The position numbers and the translations under genes were made by a program. From Aquimarina latercula DSM 2041 (GTDB taxonomy: Bacteria > Bacteroidota > Bacteroidia > Flavobacteriales > Flavobacteriaceae), in assembly GCF_000430645.1 (NCBI RefSeq), contig NZ_AUMK01000017.1, positions 1 through 64,000 on the forward strand: a DNA stretch of 64,000 bases, written 5' to 3'. The notes beneath the pieces are model-generated. The model made no database searches, had not been told where the DNA came from, and worked only from the letters and a program-made list of their open reading frames with translations. Shown here piece by piece: positions 45,637-55,356 of the stretch; position 1 is the stretch's first letter; the number at the start of each line of letters is the position of its first letter.

Positions 45637-46612
45637 ATACATTTCTATTCATCAATTGTTCTCCAAAAATTTGTAAAATTTTCTTTTTATCCTGCGAAAT
45701 CGATAAATTATTTAAAACTTCAAAAGCTTTTTCTGTATACTTCTCTATTTCTATTCTTGTTTTTTCTTTTGCTCCAGTAGTTTCAAAAATACTCTTAACA
45801 GTTTGTATTTTCTCCGATGGATCTTCTGGGTTTAAAGAAAAAAGTCCTTCTAATTGCTTTTTCACATTATCATCTGCATTCTCCATTGCTTTAAGTAACA
45901 AAAAGGTTTTTTTATTCTCGATAATATCTCCACCTACTTGCTTTCCAAAAGTAGCAGGATCACCAAAAGCGTCTAAATAATCATCTTGCAACTGAAAAGC
46001 CAAACCAAGCAACCTCCCAAAATCATAAATAGCAGATTTACAAGCACCTGAGGCATCTGCTATAATTGCACCCATTTGCATCGCTGCAGCAACCAGTACC
46101 GCAGTTTTATACTCAATCATTTTTAGATATTCTGGAATTGTAACATCATCTCTTGTTTCAAAATCAATGTCGTACTGCTGCCCTTCACAAACTTCAATTG
46201 CAGTTTTAGTAAACAATTGTGCTAATTGCTTAAAAGTATCTCCTTCATAATTTTCAAAAAGTTGATAGGCATTAATCAACATAGCATCTCCCGAAAGAAT
46301 CCCTGTATTAATATCCCATTTTTCATGAACAGTCTCTTTCCCTCTTCTTAGCGGGGCATCATCCATAATATCATCATGGACTAAAGAAAAATTATGAAAA
46401 ACTTCAATGGCTAGTGCCGCATCAAGGGCTTTTTCGTAGGATCCACCAAAAATTTCAGATGTCATCAACACCAAAACTGGTCTTAATCTTTTCCCTCCAA
46501 GTGTAAGGATATAGGAAATAGGCTCATATAGATTTTTGGGTTCCTTGTCTATAGTATTCTTTGATAAATAATCTAAAAAATATTCTTGATAATCTGAAAT
46601 GCTATTCACCAC
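45635..46612 (-). CDS. Polyprenyl diphosphate synthase
   Basis: Trans-isoprenyl diphosphate synthase that condenses IPP onto an allylic diphosphate. The 325 residues contain the first aspartate-rich motif DDIMDDAPLRRG (about 80-91) and the second DDYLDAFGD (about 212-220), plus KDP-like GGKRLRP near residue 35. The product chain length (farnesyl, geranylgeranyl, or the longer chain for menaquinone) cannot be assigned reliably by eye from the residues before the first motif. It is consistent with the mevalonate-pathway genes in the same window. Confidence 0.93.
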   Translation of the reverse strand: MVNSISDYQEYFLDYLSKNTIDKEPKNLYEPISYILTLGGKRLRPVLVLMTSEIFGGSYEKALDAALAIEVFHNFSLVHDDIMDDAPLRRGKETVHEKWDINTGILSGDAMLINAYQLFENYEGDTFKQLAQLFTKTAIEVCEGQQYDIDFETRDDVTIPEYLKMIEYKTAVLVAAAMQMGAIIADASGACKSAIYDFGRLLGLAFQLQDDYLDAFGDPATFGKQVGGDIIENKKTFLLLKAMENADDNVKKQLEGLFSLNPEDPSEKIQTVKSIFETTGAKEKTRIEIEKYTEKAFEVLNNLSISQDKKKILQIFGEQLMNRNV

Positions 46613-46964
46613 TATTTTTTTGCGCTAAGGTAAAATAAAAATTAAAAATCTGTTTAGTTAAAAACCTTATCTCTAGTCAAAATAAACATATGCTATTTTA
46701 TTGAAACTAAAAGTCTTCGGACACCTATAAAATCCATGATAGTAATTCTTTAAAATTAACCTAAAACAGTCTTAATCATAAAAAAAATAATTCTAAAACC
46801 TTTGTCTACACCATAATATTAACAATATCTAATACTTGTAAAAGCACAAAACCTAATAATAGCTTCGGAGCATATGAAAGATCCCCCTAAAAACTATAAA
46901 ATAAACACTACTATACATCAACTAAATCTAAAGTAATAAATTAAGATTTTGTAATTTATAAGAT

Positions 46965-46991
46965 AGACTGTCCAAATTAGACAGCCTTTTT
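46965..46991 (+). terminator. Orphan terminator-like hairpin upstream of the efflux operon
   Basis: CTGTC (46968-46972) pairs with GACAG (46980-46984), extended by AG/CT after one mismatch, with a 7-base loop, followed by a run of T residues (TTTTT). No plus-strand gene ends before it, so the transcript it would stop is not annotated. Confidence 0.5.
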
Positions 46992-47084
46992 CGTTTTATT
47001 CAAAAAAGAAAAGCATAATTAAAACAGTTCAACCCTGCATTGTGACGGTTCAAGTTATTTCATTGTTAAAAAATTGTGAAACTT

Positions 47085-47114
47085 AGGAAACTTTTAATGT
47101 TTTTAAAGTTTCCT
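47085..47114. promoter_or_regulatory. Inverted repeat, likely TetR operator
   Basis: Perfect 10-bp arms AGGAAACTTT (47085-47094) and AAAGTTTCCT (47105-47114) surround a 10-base spacer, 21 bases before the regulator's ATG. A half-site-like copy GAAACTT occurs just upstream (47078-47084). Size and place fit the operator of the dimeric repressor encoded next, which would then control itself and the efflux genes. Confidence 0.65.
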
Positions 47115-47135
47115 CATGTACATTTTAAACCCTAG

Positions 47136-47735
47136 ATGAAGGAAAAAATAATTGAAAAAGCAAATGACATGTTCTTAAACCTTGGCTTTAAGAGTGTTAC
47201 AATGGATGACCTTGCTTCGGAAATGGGAATTTCTAAGAAAACGATTTACGCACATTTTCAGAATAAAACAAAGCTAGTCGAGGCTACTACAGATCATTTA
47301 TTCTGTAATGTTAGCGATGGAATCGACGCTATTTTAGAAGAAAACAAAGAACCCATAGAAGAATTATACGCCATTAAGGCATTTGTAATGCATCACCTTA
47401 AAGGTGAAAAGACATCCCCTCAATATCAGCTTCAAAAATATTATCCAAAAATTCACAGTAGTCTAAAAATTAGACAATTTGACACAATGCAAGAATGCGT
47501 TATAGAAAATTTGGAAAGAGGTATAAAAACAGGAGTTTTTAGAGAAAATATCGATACTGAAACTATTTCAAGATTATACTTTATGGGAATGACAGGAATA
47601 AAGGATCAAGAAATGTTTCCTATCCAACGATTTCCAGTATCAAAATTAATGACAGATTATTTAGAATATCATGTACGTGGTATCGCCACAGAAAAAGGAT
47701 TAAAAATTTTAGACAACCTATTAAAACAACCATAA
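47136..47735 (+). CDS. TetR/AcrR-family transcriptional regulator of the efflux operon
   Basis: A 199-residue repressor. The N-terminal helix-turn-helix (about 20-46: VTMDDLASEMGISKKTIYAHFQNK) is typical of TetR; the C-terminal part (about 60-195) is a helical ligand-binding and dimer domain, too variable to name a ligand. It is followed after 3 bases by a TolC gene, then adaptor and RND pump genes, so it most likely represses that operon until an inducer binds. Confidence 0.93.
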   Translation: MKEKIIEKANDMFLNLGFKSVTMDDLASEMGISKKTIYAHFQNKTKLVEATTDHLFCNVSDGIDAILEENKEPIEELYAIKAFVMHHLKGEKTSPQYQLQKYYPKIHSSLKIRQFDTMQECVIENLERGIKTGVFRENIDTETISRLYFMGMTGIKDQEMFPIQRFPVSKLMTDYLEYHVRGIATEKGLKILDNLLKQP

Positions 47736-47738
47736 ATT

Positions 47739-49160
47739 ATGAGAAACAACCTTTGGTCGATATGTTTCTTTAGCTTATTTACAACAATTTCTTTTGCACA
47801 AGAAACACCCGTTTCTTCACAATATTCATTTACATTGGATGAAGCAATTGAATTTGCATTAGAAAATAGTTATCAGTCTATCAATGCTAGACGAGATGTA
47901 GCTAAAGCTTTAAAGCAAAAATGGGAAACCACAGCAACCGGTTTACCACAAATTAATGCTGCGATTGATTATCAAAATCAATTAAAGCAACCAGTTTCTT
48001 TGTTACCAGCATCAGCTTTTGACAGTAGAGAAAGTACTATTAATACCGTTGAAGAATTCTTTGACTTAACCGCTAATGGTTCTCCCGACCCACTTGAAGG
48101 TTTTATACCAGTAGTTTTTGGAACTAAACAACAACTAACTGCAAGTGCTACATTATCTCAATTACTTTTTGACGGATCTTATCTTGTTGGTTTAGAGGCT
48201 GCTAAAAGTTTCTTGCAGTACACTAATGATTCTCAAGAAAAAACGCAACTTAATGTTCGCGAAAGTGTTATTAATGCCTACGGTAGTGTTTTGGTATCAA
48301 ATGAAAGTGTAAAAATACTTGAGAATAATAAAACTGCTTTAGAAAAGAATTATGAAGAACGAAAAAAGATTTTCGAAAATGGTTTAGCAGAAGAAGAAGA
48401 TGTAGAACAATTACAAATCACATTACTACAGATTACTAATCAACTAAATAATGCACAACGATTATCTAAAATAGCATTACAAATGTTCAACCTCACTATT
48501 GGAGTAGATGTTGATTCTAATACTGTTTTGTCCGACAACCTTGATACTTTAACTATTAAAAATGTAGATACATCTGTTGGATTAAAACCTTTTGTCATAG
48601 AAAATAATGTTGATTATAGATTAGGATATTTATTAACAGAGCAAAGAAGATTGGAACTAAAATTAGAAAAAAGTAAAGCCTTGCCTACATTATCCGCTTT
48701 TGTAAATTATGGAACCCAAGCCAATAGTAATTCTTTTACATTCTTAGAGAACGAACAACGCTGGTTTCAATCCTCAATATTAGGAGTAAGTCTTAATATT
48801 CCAATTTTCAGTTCTTTAGGAAGAAGTGCAAGGACACAACAAGCAAGAATCGCTTTTGAACAAGCAAATACATCTTTTACAGAAGTACAACAACAAATTC
48901 AATTACAATACAATTCTACAGTAAGTGATTATCAACTTTCTCTAGAAACATATGAAACCTCTAAGCAAAATCTTGCCTTAGCAGAAAGAATAGAAAATAA
49001 AAACCAAATCAAATATACCGAAGGATTGGCATCCAGTTTTGAGTTAAGACAAGCACAATTACAATTGTACAGTGTACAACAAGAAGTGTTACAAGCAATG
49101 CTTACTATTATAAACAATAAAGCCAAACTAGAATCAATTCAAAATACACCTAATAACTAG
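47739..49160 (+). CDS. TolC-family outer-membrane efflux protein
   Basis: Outer-membrane channel of a tripartite pump. The 473 residues have a signal peptide (about 1-20, ending SFAQ), then two OEP halves with long amphipathic helices (about 30-240 and 285-470), including LDEAIEFALENSYQSINARRD and the mirrored YSVQQEVLQAMLTI region. Length is normal. It is encoded 3 bases after the TetR gene and 8 before the adaptor gene. Confidence 0.93.
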   Translation: MRNNLWSICFFSLFTTISFAQETPVSSQYSFTLDEAIEFALENSYQSINARRDVAKALKQKWETTATGLPQINAAIDYQNQLKQPVSLLPASAFDSRESTINTVEEFFDLTANGSPDPLEGFIPVVFGTKQQLTASATLSQLLFDGSYLVGLEAAKSFLQYTNDSQEKTQLNVRESVINAYGSVLVSNESVKILENNKTALEKNYEERKKIFENGLAEEEDVEQLQITLLQITNQLNNAQRLSKIALQMFNLTIGVDVDSNTVLSDNLDTLTIKNVDTSVGLKPFVIENNVDYRLGYLLTEQRRLELKLEKSKALPTLSAFVNYGTQANSNSFTFLENEQRWFQSSILGVSLNIPIFSSLGRSARTQQARIAFEQANTSFTEVQQQIQLQYNSTVSDYQLSLETYETSKQNLALAERIENKNQIKYTEGLASSFELRQAQLQLYSVQQEVLQAMLTIINNKAKLESIQNTPNN

Positions 49161-49168
49161 ACATACTC

Positions 49169-50335
49169 ATGAAAAAAATACTTACCATATTCTCTGTATT
49201 TCTTCTTTTTGCTTCTTGTGGTCAAAAAGATGGAAAATCTATTGAAAAAGTAATAGAAAATGGCGATCTAACCGCGATCAGAGCAAAACGAAGTGAAATC
49301 GTAGCAGAACAACAAGCTATAGCTGACAAGCTAAAGCAATTAGATGAAGCTATAGCGTCCTTAGACAGTATCAAAAAACTTCCTTTGGTTACTACAATAC
49401 AAGCAAAAGATACTTTATTTAATCACTATTTAGAATTACAAGGAAGTGTAGAAACAAAAAAGAATATTGTTCTATATCCAGAAACTTCTGGAACACTTCT
49501 AAAAGTATTTGTGAAAGAAGGACAACGTGTTTCTAAAGGTCAGACGTTGGCTAGAATTGATGATGGTGGTCTTAGTCAACAAGTGGCTCAAATGGAAGTG
49601 CAGGCAGAATTAGCTAAAACTACTTATGAGCGCCAGAAAAAATTATGGGAACAAAAAATAGGTTCCGAAATTCAATACTTACAAGCAAAAACAACTTATG
49701 AGTCTTCTAAAAACGGAGTTGATCAGATGAAACGACAATTGGCTAGATCCGTAGTGACCGCTCCATTTTCTGGAATCGTTGATGATGTTATCGCAGAACA
49801 AGGAAGTGTTGTTGCTCCTGGACAAACAGAATTAATTCGTATCGTTAACTTAAACGATATGTATATTGAGATCGAAGTTCCGGAAACATATATTTCTAGT
49901 ATTGTGAAAGGAAAAGAAGCAAAAGTTCATTTTCCAATATTGGGAACAACTATAGATACAAAAATCAGACAAGTAGGTAATTATATAAATCCTAATAATC
50001 GTTCATTTACTGTAGAAGTATCAGTACCAAATAAGGACGGGATTATTAAACCCAACCTTACCGCTAAAGTAAAAATCAATGATTATACTAGCGAAAAGGC
50101 AATCTTGATACCCCAAAGTATTATTTCAGAAAATTCTGAAGGTGATCAGTATGCATATGTAACTTCCGGAAAAGATGCTAAAAATATAGCAGAAGCAAAA
50201 CGTACAATCGTAAAAACTGGGAAAACTCAAGGAGACTATATAGAAATCCTAGAAGGAATCACTAATGGAGATGATATCATAAGTGAAGGAGCTAGAAGTG
50301 TTAAAGATGGTCAGAAAGTAGAAATTATAAACTAA
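49169..50335 (+). CDS. RND efflux periplasmic adaptor lipoprotein (HlyD/AcrA type)
   Basis: Membrane fusion protein linking pump and channel. The 388 residues have a lipoprotein signal (FASC, Cys17), an N-terminal coiled coil (about 35-70, AKRSEIVAEQQAIADKL), the split lipoyl/barrel-sandwich domain (GTLLKVFVKEGQRVSKGQTLARID and SVVTAPFSGIVDDVIAEQGSVV), a helical hairpin between them, a beta-barrel domain (about 225-300) and a membrane-proximal domain. The coiled coil before the first lipoyl half is a common Bacteroidota feature. Its gene lies between those of the TolC protein and the pump. Confidence 0.94.
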   Translation: MKKILTIFSVFLLFASCGQKDGKSIEKVIENGDLTAIRAKRSEIVAEQQAIADKLKQLDEAIASLDSIKKLPLVTTIQAKDTLFNHYLELQGSVETKKNIVLYPETSGTLLKVFVKEGQRVSKGQTLARIDDGGLSQQVAQMEVQAELAKTTYERQKKLWEQKIGSEIQYLQAKTTYESSKNGVDQMKRQLARSVVTAPFSGIVDDVIAEQGSVVAPGQTELIRIVNLNDMYIEIEVPETYISSIVKGKEAKVHFPILGTTIDTKIRQVGNYINPNNRSFTVEVSVPNKDGIIKPNLTAKVKINDYTSEKAILIPQSIISENSEGDQYAYVTSGKDAKNIAEAKRTIVKTGKTQGDYIEILEGITNGDDIISEGARSVKDGQKVEIIN

Positions 50336-50341
50336 TATCTT

Positions 50342-53300
50342 ATGGAAGTAAATAAGAAAAAAGTAGATAAAGAATTTAGATTATCGTCTTGGGCCATAGA
50401 CAACCCAACTACCATTTATGTAATGATGGCGATTTTCTTCATTCTTGGATTATCGGCATATTTTTCTATGCCAAGAGAGAATTTCCCAGAAATTAATGAA
50501 ACCAAAATTTACATTAGCGTTCCATACCCAGGAAATACCTCTGAAGATATAGAAAGACTTATCGTTGATCCTTTAGAAGATAAATTAAAGAACCTTGGTG
50601 GAGTTGTAGAGATAGTATCTACATCTCAGGAGGATTATGGAATTATAACAGTAGAGTTCGAAGAAAAATTTACTGTTGCAGAAGCAAAACAAAAGGTAAA
50701 AGATGAGGTAGACTCTGAAAAATCTAACGAAGACTGGCCAACTTTTAATGGAGCCAAGGTAGAACCAAATGTTTTTGATTTGAGTATCTCAGAAGAAACT
50801 CCAATCATGAATATCAATATAACTGGTGATTATCCAGTAGATAAGTTAAAACAATTTGGAGAATATCTAGAGGATGAAATTGAAGATCTAAAAGAGATCA
50901 AAGGTGTTGACATAAGAGGCGCCCAAGAAAAGGAAGTAGAAGTAGCTGTTGATATTTATAAAATGATGGCTGCTAAAGTAAGTTTTGATGATGTCATTAA
51001 TACCATTAGAAACGGAAATGTCACTATGTCTGCCGGAAATATGATCACTAGCGGACAACGAAGAACAATCAGAATTCTAGGTGAGATAGATCAACCTTCA
51101 GAACTGGATAATTTTGTAGTAAAATCTCAAGACGGAGCTGTATATCTTAGAGATATTGCAAAAGTTACTTTTAAAGAAGAAGACAAAACTACCTATGCTA
51201 GAGAATTTGGAGATAATGTAGTAATGCTAGAGGTTAAAAAACGTTCTGGAAAGAATATGGTAGAAGCTGCAGACCAAATTAAAGTAATCGTAGCAGACGC
51301 CGAAGAAAATGTATTCCCTACAGATCTAAATATTAGTATAGCTAATGATCAATCTACTAAAACCATTAATCAAGTGGATGATCTTGTAAACAATATCATC
51401 TTTGGAATTATTCTGGTTGTGGGTGTATTAATGTTTTTCTTAGGGTTTAGAAATGCCTTGTTTGTTGGATTTGCAATACCCATGTCAATGTTTATATCCT
51501 TTATGATTTTATCATTATTAGGATATACTATGAATACCATGATTCTTTTTGCATTAATTATGGGATTAGGAATGCTCGTAGATAACGGTATTGTAGTAGT
51601 AGAAAATGTATACCGCTTAATGGAAGAAGAAGGCATGTCTCGTATCGAAGCAGCCAAAAAAGGAATTGGCGAGATTGCATTTCCTATTATTGTTTCTACA
51701 CTAACAACAGTTGCTGCCTTTGTTCCTCTAGGTATGTGGCCAGGTGTCATGGGACAGTTTATGATATATTTTCCAATTACATTATCGGTCGTATTAGGTT
51801 CGTCATTATTTGTAGCTATCTTTTTTAACTCCATGTTAGTTTCTAGATTCATGGACATTGGTGAAAAAGAATTAACAGTAAAACAATTGATACGCCTAAG
51901 TTTAATTCTTGGTGGGTTTGGAATATTTATAATGATTGTTGGCGGTCCAGCAAGAGGACTTGGTACTTTAATGATATTTACCGCGATCATGTTCTGGATT
52001 TATAAGTACCTTTTAAAAAGAATGGCTACTTTTTTCCAAACCAAAATTTTAACTTGGTTAGAAAACACTTATCAACGCTTTCTTTCATTTGCGTTAAGAG
52101 GATGGAGAACTTATGCTTTTATAATTGGAACATTCTTACTACTTTTTGTAGTATTTGGTGCATTTGGTGCTTCGATTGGAAGTCAACGAACTAAAGTAGA
52201 ATTCTTCCCTGATAACACCCCAAATCAAATCATTGTATATATAGAATATCCACAAGGAACGGATATCGAAAAAACAAATAAAATCACTAAAGAAATTGAG
52301 AATCGTGTATATGCCATCATAAATGATCAAGAATATATCGAAGGTGAAGATCACAACTTTTTGGTAGAAGCTGCGGTGTCCCAAGTAGGGGAAGGTGCCG
52401 GAAATCCTCAAACAGATGGTGGTAGTAGTGCAGAAATGCCGCATCGTGGTAAGATCATTGCCGCTATGAGAGAGTTTAAATTCAGAAAAGGAAAAGATTC
52501 TGAAGAATTACGATTTAAAGTACAAAAAGCATTAAAAGGAATTTATCCTGGTATTGCTATTTCTGTTGAAAAAGATGCAGTAGGCCCCCCTGCTGGATAT
52601 CCAATCAATATCGAAATCGAAGGAAAAAATTATGATGAGTTGATTAACGTTGCAGAACGTATGAGAAACTTTATCAATGAAAAAAATATTCCTGGTATCG
52701 AAGAATTAAAAATAGATGTTAATAAAGGGAAACCAGCTATGCAAGTAGCTGTTGATAGACAAAAAGCTGGTGAATTAGGTGTAGCAGCTGGTCAGGTTGG
52801 TAATCAATTGCGTCGTTCTATTTTTGGTGAAAAAGCTGGTGTTTACAAAAAAGAAGGAGAAGATTATGATATCTATGTACGCTTTGATAAAAATGATCGC
52901 TATAATACCAGCGCTCTATTTAATCAAAATATTACGTTTAGAGATCAAGCAACTGGTAGACTCAAAGAAATTCCTGTTTCTGCAGTAGCTTCTAAGAAGA
53001 ATACTTCTTCTTTTAGTGCTATAAAACATCGTGATACTAAGAGAGTGGTTACTGTATATTCTGGATTACAACCTGGTTATACTGATGCCGGTGCTATCGT
53101 AGCACAAATAGAAACTGAGATGGCAAGTTTTACAGGTAAACCAAACAGTGTTAAAATTAACTATACGGGTCAGATTGAAGAACAGAATAAACAAATGGAG
53201 TTTTTAATGGGTGCCTTTTTTGCGGGATTAGGACTTATTATGTTAATCCTTATTTTCCAATTTAGCTCTATTTCAAAACCTACAATTATTATGATTGCAA

Positions 53301-53884
53301 TTTTCTTAAGCTTTATTGGAGTATTTGGAGGAATTCTAATCACTGGGGCAGCATTCGTAATTATGATGACCATGATGGGAATCATATCTCTGGCAGGGAT
53401 TGTAGTAAATAATGGGGTGGTACTTCTTGATTATACCCAATTATTGATTGATCGTAAGAAAGTAGAACTCAATATTCCAGAAAATGAGCATCTTGATAAT
53501 GATGAGGTAATGAAACTGATCGTAAAGGGAGGAAGAGCTCGTCTTAGACCTGTAATTCTTACTGCGATTACAACGGTATTAGGTCTGATTCCTTTAGCTG
53601 TTGGATTTAATATTGATTTCTTCTCATTATTTGCCAATTTTGACCCTAAGATTTATATCGGTGGTGATAATGTGATTTTCTGGGGACCTTTAGCTTGGGC
53701 TGTTATTTATGGATTAATTATAGCTACCTTCCTTACTCTAATTATAGTACCCTGTTTGTTCTTTATGGTACACAAGATAAAGGTTTGGTTTAGTAAAAAA
53801 AGAGATGCTAAAACAATAATCACTGAAGAACCAGATCTTGAAGATGATGAGGGTGGTGAAATTCCTATACCATCTACAACATAA
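50342..53884 (+). CDS. RND-family efflux pump permease (HAE1-like)
   Basis: Inner-membrane proton-driven exporter. The 1180 residues are longer than AcrB (1049) because of extra linker sequence around the central TM helices (about 520-600) and a charged C-terminal tail. TM1 is at about 26-43, followed by porter and docking domains, TM helices near 350-570, a second porter half and C-terminal TM helices. In TM4 the proton-relay motif reads VDNGIVVVEN with Asp414-Asn415, where AcrB has two aspartates. Substrates are unknown; drugs, detergents or metabolites are all possible. It ends the TetR-TolC-MFP-RND operon. Confidence 0.94.
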   Translation: MEVNKKKVDKEFRLSSWAIDNPTTIYVMMAIFFILGLSAYFSMPRENFPEINETKIYISVPYPGNTSEDIERLIVDPLEDKLKNLGGVVEIVSTSQEDYGIITVEFEEKFTVAEAKQKVKDEVDSEKSNEDWPTFNGAKVEPNVFDLSISEETPIMNINITGDYPVDKLKQFGEYLEDEIEDLKEIKGVDIRGAQEKEVEVAVDIYKMMAAKVSFDDVINTIRNGNVTMSAGNMITSGQRRTIRILGEIDQPSELDNFVVKSQDGAVYLRDIAKVTFKEEDKTTYAREFGDNVVMLEVKKRSGKNMVEAADQIKVIVADAEENVFPTDLNISIANDQSTKTINQVDDLVNNIIFGIILVVGVLMFFLGFRNALFVGFAIPMSMFISFMILSLLGYTMNTMILFALIMGLGMLVDNGIVVVENVYRLMEEEGMSRIEAAKKGIGEIAFPIIVSTLTTVAAFVPLGMWPGVMGQFMIYFPITLSVVLGSSLFVAIFFNSMLVSRFMDIGEKELTVKQLIRLSLILGGFGIFIMIVGGPARGLGTLMIFTAIMFWIYKYLLKRMATFFQTKILTWLENTYQRFLSFALRGWRTYAFIIGTFLLLFVVFGAFGASIGSQRTKVEFFPDNTPNQIIVYIEYPQGTDIEKTNKITKEIENRVYAIINDQEYIEGEDHNFLVEAAVSQVGEGAGNPQTDGGSSAEMPHRGKIIAAMREFKFRKGKDSEELRFKVQKALKGIYPGIAISVEKDAVGPPAGYPINIEIEGKNYDELINVAERMRNFINEKNIPGIEELKIDVNKGKPAMQVAVDRQKAGELGVAAGQVGNQLRRSIFGEKAGVYKKEGEDYDIYVRFDKNDRYNTSALFNQNITFRDQATGRLKEIPVSAVASKKNTSSFSAIKHRDTKRVVTVYSGLQPGYTDAGAIVAQIETEMASFTGKPNSVKINYTGQIEEQNKQMEFLMGAFFAGLGLIMLILIFQFSSISKPTIIMIAIFLSFIGVFGGILITGAAFVIMMTMMGIISLAGIVVNNGVVLLDYTQLLIDRKKVELNIPENEHLDNDEVMKLIVKGGRARLRPVILTAITTVLGLIPLAVGFNIDFFSLFANFDPKIYIGGDNVIFWGPLAWAVIYGLIIATFLTLIIVPCLFFMVHKIKVWFSKKRDAKTIITEEPDLEDDEGGEIPIPSTT

Positions 53885-53904
53885 GTGAAACTTAATTATA
53901 CAAA

Positions 53905-53928
53905 AAACGCCGCAGATTTGCGGCGTTT
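53905..53928. terminator. Terminator between the RND pump and SusD genes
   Basis: A 9-bp GC-rich stem (AAACGCCGC / GCGGCGTTT) with loop AGATTT has T residues on the right and six A residues on the left, so it suits both convergent genes. Confidence 0.88.
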
Positions 53929-53953
53929 CTAATTTCAAAATAATATAAAATGA

Positions 53954-55327
53954 TTATTGATTTTCTGACAAAGGTATTGGTAAAACATTAAATACTTGAT
54001 CTCCTGCTCTATCAATAGGTAACGTATTAGACAATCCATATCTTTTTAAATCAAACATTCTATGATTCTCTGCCCATAAAGAATAACGTCTTTGATTTAA
54101 AAGTTCCGTTGTTAGATCTCCTGATGTTTGAGCACCAGCATAATCTACTAAACCGGCTGCATTACGAATTACATTCAATGCGTCCTCTGCATCTTGTAAA
54201 TTACTTGCTAATATACTCGCTTCTGCATATATTAAAATTAATTCTTCATTTCTTAGAATGTCAATTGGTGTTACATTCGATGCATATAATCTCGTTTCAT
54301 GTGTTCCATTGAGTCCATCCTGAGCACTTGGCATTGGTCTAACCGCTGCTTTAGATGCTACTCGTGTATCACCTGCTTCAGCATCATTTATCCAACTATC
54401 GTGAACAATAATCTGATCCGCATTATTTGGTTCCTCAGCGGATGTTGAAGGTGAACGAAAAACACCATTAGGTAGATCTCCAGCTCCCAATCCAAAAACA
54501 TATTTAGGCCCATTGGTTAAACTTCCCATAAGATCAAAATAAGAGTTTGACAATTCTGAAAGAGCACTAGTTCCATCTCCTGCATATACTGCAGCAAGGG
54601 CGGCAACAGCTCTATTAAATAAAATGAATTCATCAATAGTAATTTGACTATTATCATCACGTACATCATCTCCCATCTCACCCGATGCATCTATTAAATT
54701 ACCAAAACCTGAAATAGGAAATAAAAATTGATCTAAAGATGTAAATCCACTTAAATCATTTTCAGCTTCGTCTAACAAGTTTCTAATTTCTACAAGTGCG
54801 GCATCAAATTCTAAAAAAGGACCAAGATTATCCGGATCTGCTACATCAATTCTTGCTGTACCATAGGATTTCAAAACCTGAATAAGCTCATATGCAATAT
54901 AAGTTTTAGCAAAACCTCGATATCCATTTTTATCCATTTCCTCTATAGCCTGTGTATTATCTAAAGCGGCTAATAGTACATTTGCATTTTTAATACATCT
55001 ATAGCTTCCAGTAAATTGAGCGGTACTATAAAATGAATTATTATCTAATTGAATTCCATTTTTTCCCAACAAATCTCCTGTGTTTCTAGGATCTGCGTCA
55101 AATAAGTATAATTCTCTTGCCAATGTACCACTGGCCGTCGTTTCTATACCATGACCATCTCTAGAACTAGCCTGAATTCCAATTGCTAATTCATTAAGTT
55201 GTCGTAAGGAAGCATTAGATTCTACCCCTTCAAGACTTGGTCCATTAGGGTCAATGTCTTCATCAAAAGAACATGATACTGTTACCATAAAAAGTAAAAC
55301 AAGCACCAGATGATATTTCGTTTTCAT
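53954..55327 (-). CDS. SusD/RagB-family glycan-binding lipoprotein
   Basis: Surface lipoprotein lid of a SusCD nutrient importer. From the chosen start ATG 55327 the product is 457 residues, beginning with a clean lipoprotein signal (MKTKYHLVLVLLFMVTVSC, Cys19). The ATG at 55345 would add six polar residues before the signal, which is less likely. The body is helical with TPR-like repeats, ending in the RagB/SusD signature (ELLNQRRYSLWAENHRMFDLKRYGL). It is 29 bases downstream of the SusC gene and surely cotranscribed. The ligand is not readable from sequence. Confidence 0.92.
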   Translation of the reverse strand: MKTKYHLVLVLLFMVTVSCSFDEDIDPNGPSLEGVESNASLRQLNELAIGIQASSRDGHGIETTASGTLARELYLFDADPRNTGDLLGKNGIQLDNNSFYSTAQFTGSYRCIKNANVLLAALDNTQAIEEMDKNGYRGFAKTYIAYELIQVLKSYGTARIDVADPDNLGPFLEFDAALVEIRNLLDEAENDLSGFTSLDQFLFPISGFGNLIDASGEMGDDVRDDNSQITIDEFILFNRAVAALAAVYAGDGTSALSELSNSYFDLMGSLTNGPKYVFGLGAGDLPNGVFRSPSTSAEEPNNADQIIVHDSWINDAEAGDTRVASKAAVRPMPSAQDGLNGTHETRLYASNVTPIDILRNEELILIYAEASILASNLQDAEDALNVIRNAAGLVDYAGAQTSGDLTTELLNQRRYSLWAENHRMFDLKRYGLSNTLPIDRAGDQVFNVLPIPLSENQ

Positions 55328-55356
55328 TATTATTCTATTATTCATTATTGCTTATT

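Larger units (their letters stand above)
46613..47135. other. 523-bp intergenic region with an orphan terminator and the TetR operator
   Basis: Divergent spacer between the polyprenyl synthase and the TetR-RND operon. It holds a terminator-like hairpin at 46965-46991 with no recognised gene before it, and the inverted repeat at 47085-47114. A 20-codon ORF at 46874-46936 is too short to support. A small RNA ending at the hairpin is possible. Confidence 0.45.

Noticed and set aside
46874..46936. 20-codon ORF with GGAG close upstream
   Set aside because: Very short, spacing of the GGAG to ATG is only 3 bases, and no recognisable leader or membrane segment is present.
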